NCBI GenBank assembly: GCA_019116025.1 | Contig: DXCM01000090.1 | Span: 106,542-170,541, forward strand | Reading direction: 5' to 3' | Length of the DNA stretch: 64,000 bases | Source of the DNA: Candidatus Companilactobacillus pullicola | GTDB lineage: Bacteria; Bacillota; Bacilli; Lactobacillales; Lactobacillaceae | Shown here: in pieces, positions 63,838 through 64,000 of the stretch | Numbering within the stretch: the first letter of the stretch is position 1 | Layout of the letters: each line of letters opens with the position of its first letter | Program-made: the position numbers and the translations under genes | Notes under the pieces: generated by a model | The model's input: only the letters and a program-made list of their open reading frames with translations | Told to the model about the DNA's origin: nothing | Databases searched by the model: none

Positions 63838-64000
63838 TTAGTCTAAGATTTCTGTAACAACTCCGGCACCAACAGTACGGCCACCTTCACGAACAGTAAA
63901 TCTTGTACCATTTTCAATAGCAACTGGAGCAATCAAGTCAACTTCGAAAGTAACTTGGTCACCAGGCATAACCATTTCTACACCATCTGGTAGTTCAATA
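63838..64000 (-). CDS. tuf: Elongation factor Tu, C-terminal end only
   Basis: Only the last 54 codons are in the window, on the minus strand; the rest lies beyond 64000. The translation reads [20 protein letters not shown]... and ends [17 protein letters not shown], the typical EF-Tu C-terminus. Followed by its terminator and then tig. Confidence 0.95.
   Translation of the reverse strand, partial: IELPDGVEMVMPGDQVTFEVDLIAPVAIENGTRFTVREGGRTVGAGVVTEILD

Overview
This is an AT-rich, low-GC Gram-positive chromosome segment. The gene content points to a lactic acid bacterium: a malolactic enzyme with its malate permease, several lactose/cellobiose-type PTS sets, an LctP lactate permease, PepV-like M20 dipeptidases, CcpA-type cre sites, an FMN riboswitch, a Tyr T-box and PyrR attenuators. 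A Companilactobacillus-type (Lactobacillus farciminis/alimentarius group) origin is my inference from overall protein similarity, not proven. The window starts inside the malolactic gene and ends inside tuf. I see no tRNA, rRNA, CRISPR, transposase or prophage gene.

Layout. 1-6 kb: malolactic enzyme and permease, a complete PTS IIB-IIC-IIA operon without a hydrolase, fructosamine kinase and a GNAT. 6-12 kb: glycerate kinase with a GntP permease and a divergent CdaR regulator, then an esterase, a HAD hydrolase and an aldo/keto reductase. 12-16 kb: ribD-ribE-ribBA-ribH behind an FMN riboswitch and terminator. 16-21 kb: a class-I glutamine amidotransferase-like peptidase, then two Cof-type HAD phosphatases joined to dhaK-dhaL-dhaM. 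20.7-25.7 kb: an unusual operon of glycosylasparaginase, GntR regulator, GrdB-like protein, PTS IIC and M20 dipeptidase, under one promoter with an embedded palindrome and a cre. 26-28.7 kb: guanine deaminase, apparently with an ATT start, and an NCS2 permease. 28.8-31.2 kb: two tandem membrane GGDEF genes, the second with its 5' end frameshifted by an 11-nt deletion. 31-40 kb: an Eis-like acetyltransferase, then a beta-glucoside/muropeptide-type PTS region (MupG-family protein, IIC, RpiR regulator, two GH1 6-phospho-beta-glucosidases, IIA, IIB). 40.7-49.3 kb: a HAD phosphatase, a divergent EPSP-synthase-like protein, an M20 dipeptidase plus YfcC-type transporter operon, and a PadR-controlled pair of DUF4097-like proteins. 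50-53 kb: lactate permease, a small membrane-anchored protein and another Cof phosphatase. 53-58 kb: pyrB-C-F-E-D with a two-stage PyrR attenuator. 58-64 kb: tyrS with a T-box, a histidine phosphatase, engB, clpX, tig and the end of tuf.

The most unusual structure is in two gene-free stretches (about 39.8-40.7 kb and 49.3-50.1 kb). They hold four full copies and one shortened copy of a roughly 160-180 bp foldback element. Every full copy has long complementary ends enclosing two internal hairpins. The arm and hairpin sequences differ between copies while pairing is kept, and short edge motifs are conserved (AGTCSG near one end, GACGGCA near the other, and an ACAATAGAA-like box outside). This pattern suggests selection on structure, either as an RNA or as a mobile foldback DNA. 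I do not recognise the family.

Most transport genes sit beside an enzyme that would use their cargo. Regulation visible in the sequence includes cre sites, palindromic operators, two riboswitch-type leaders, PyrR attenuation and many bidirectional terminators between convergent genes.
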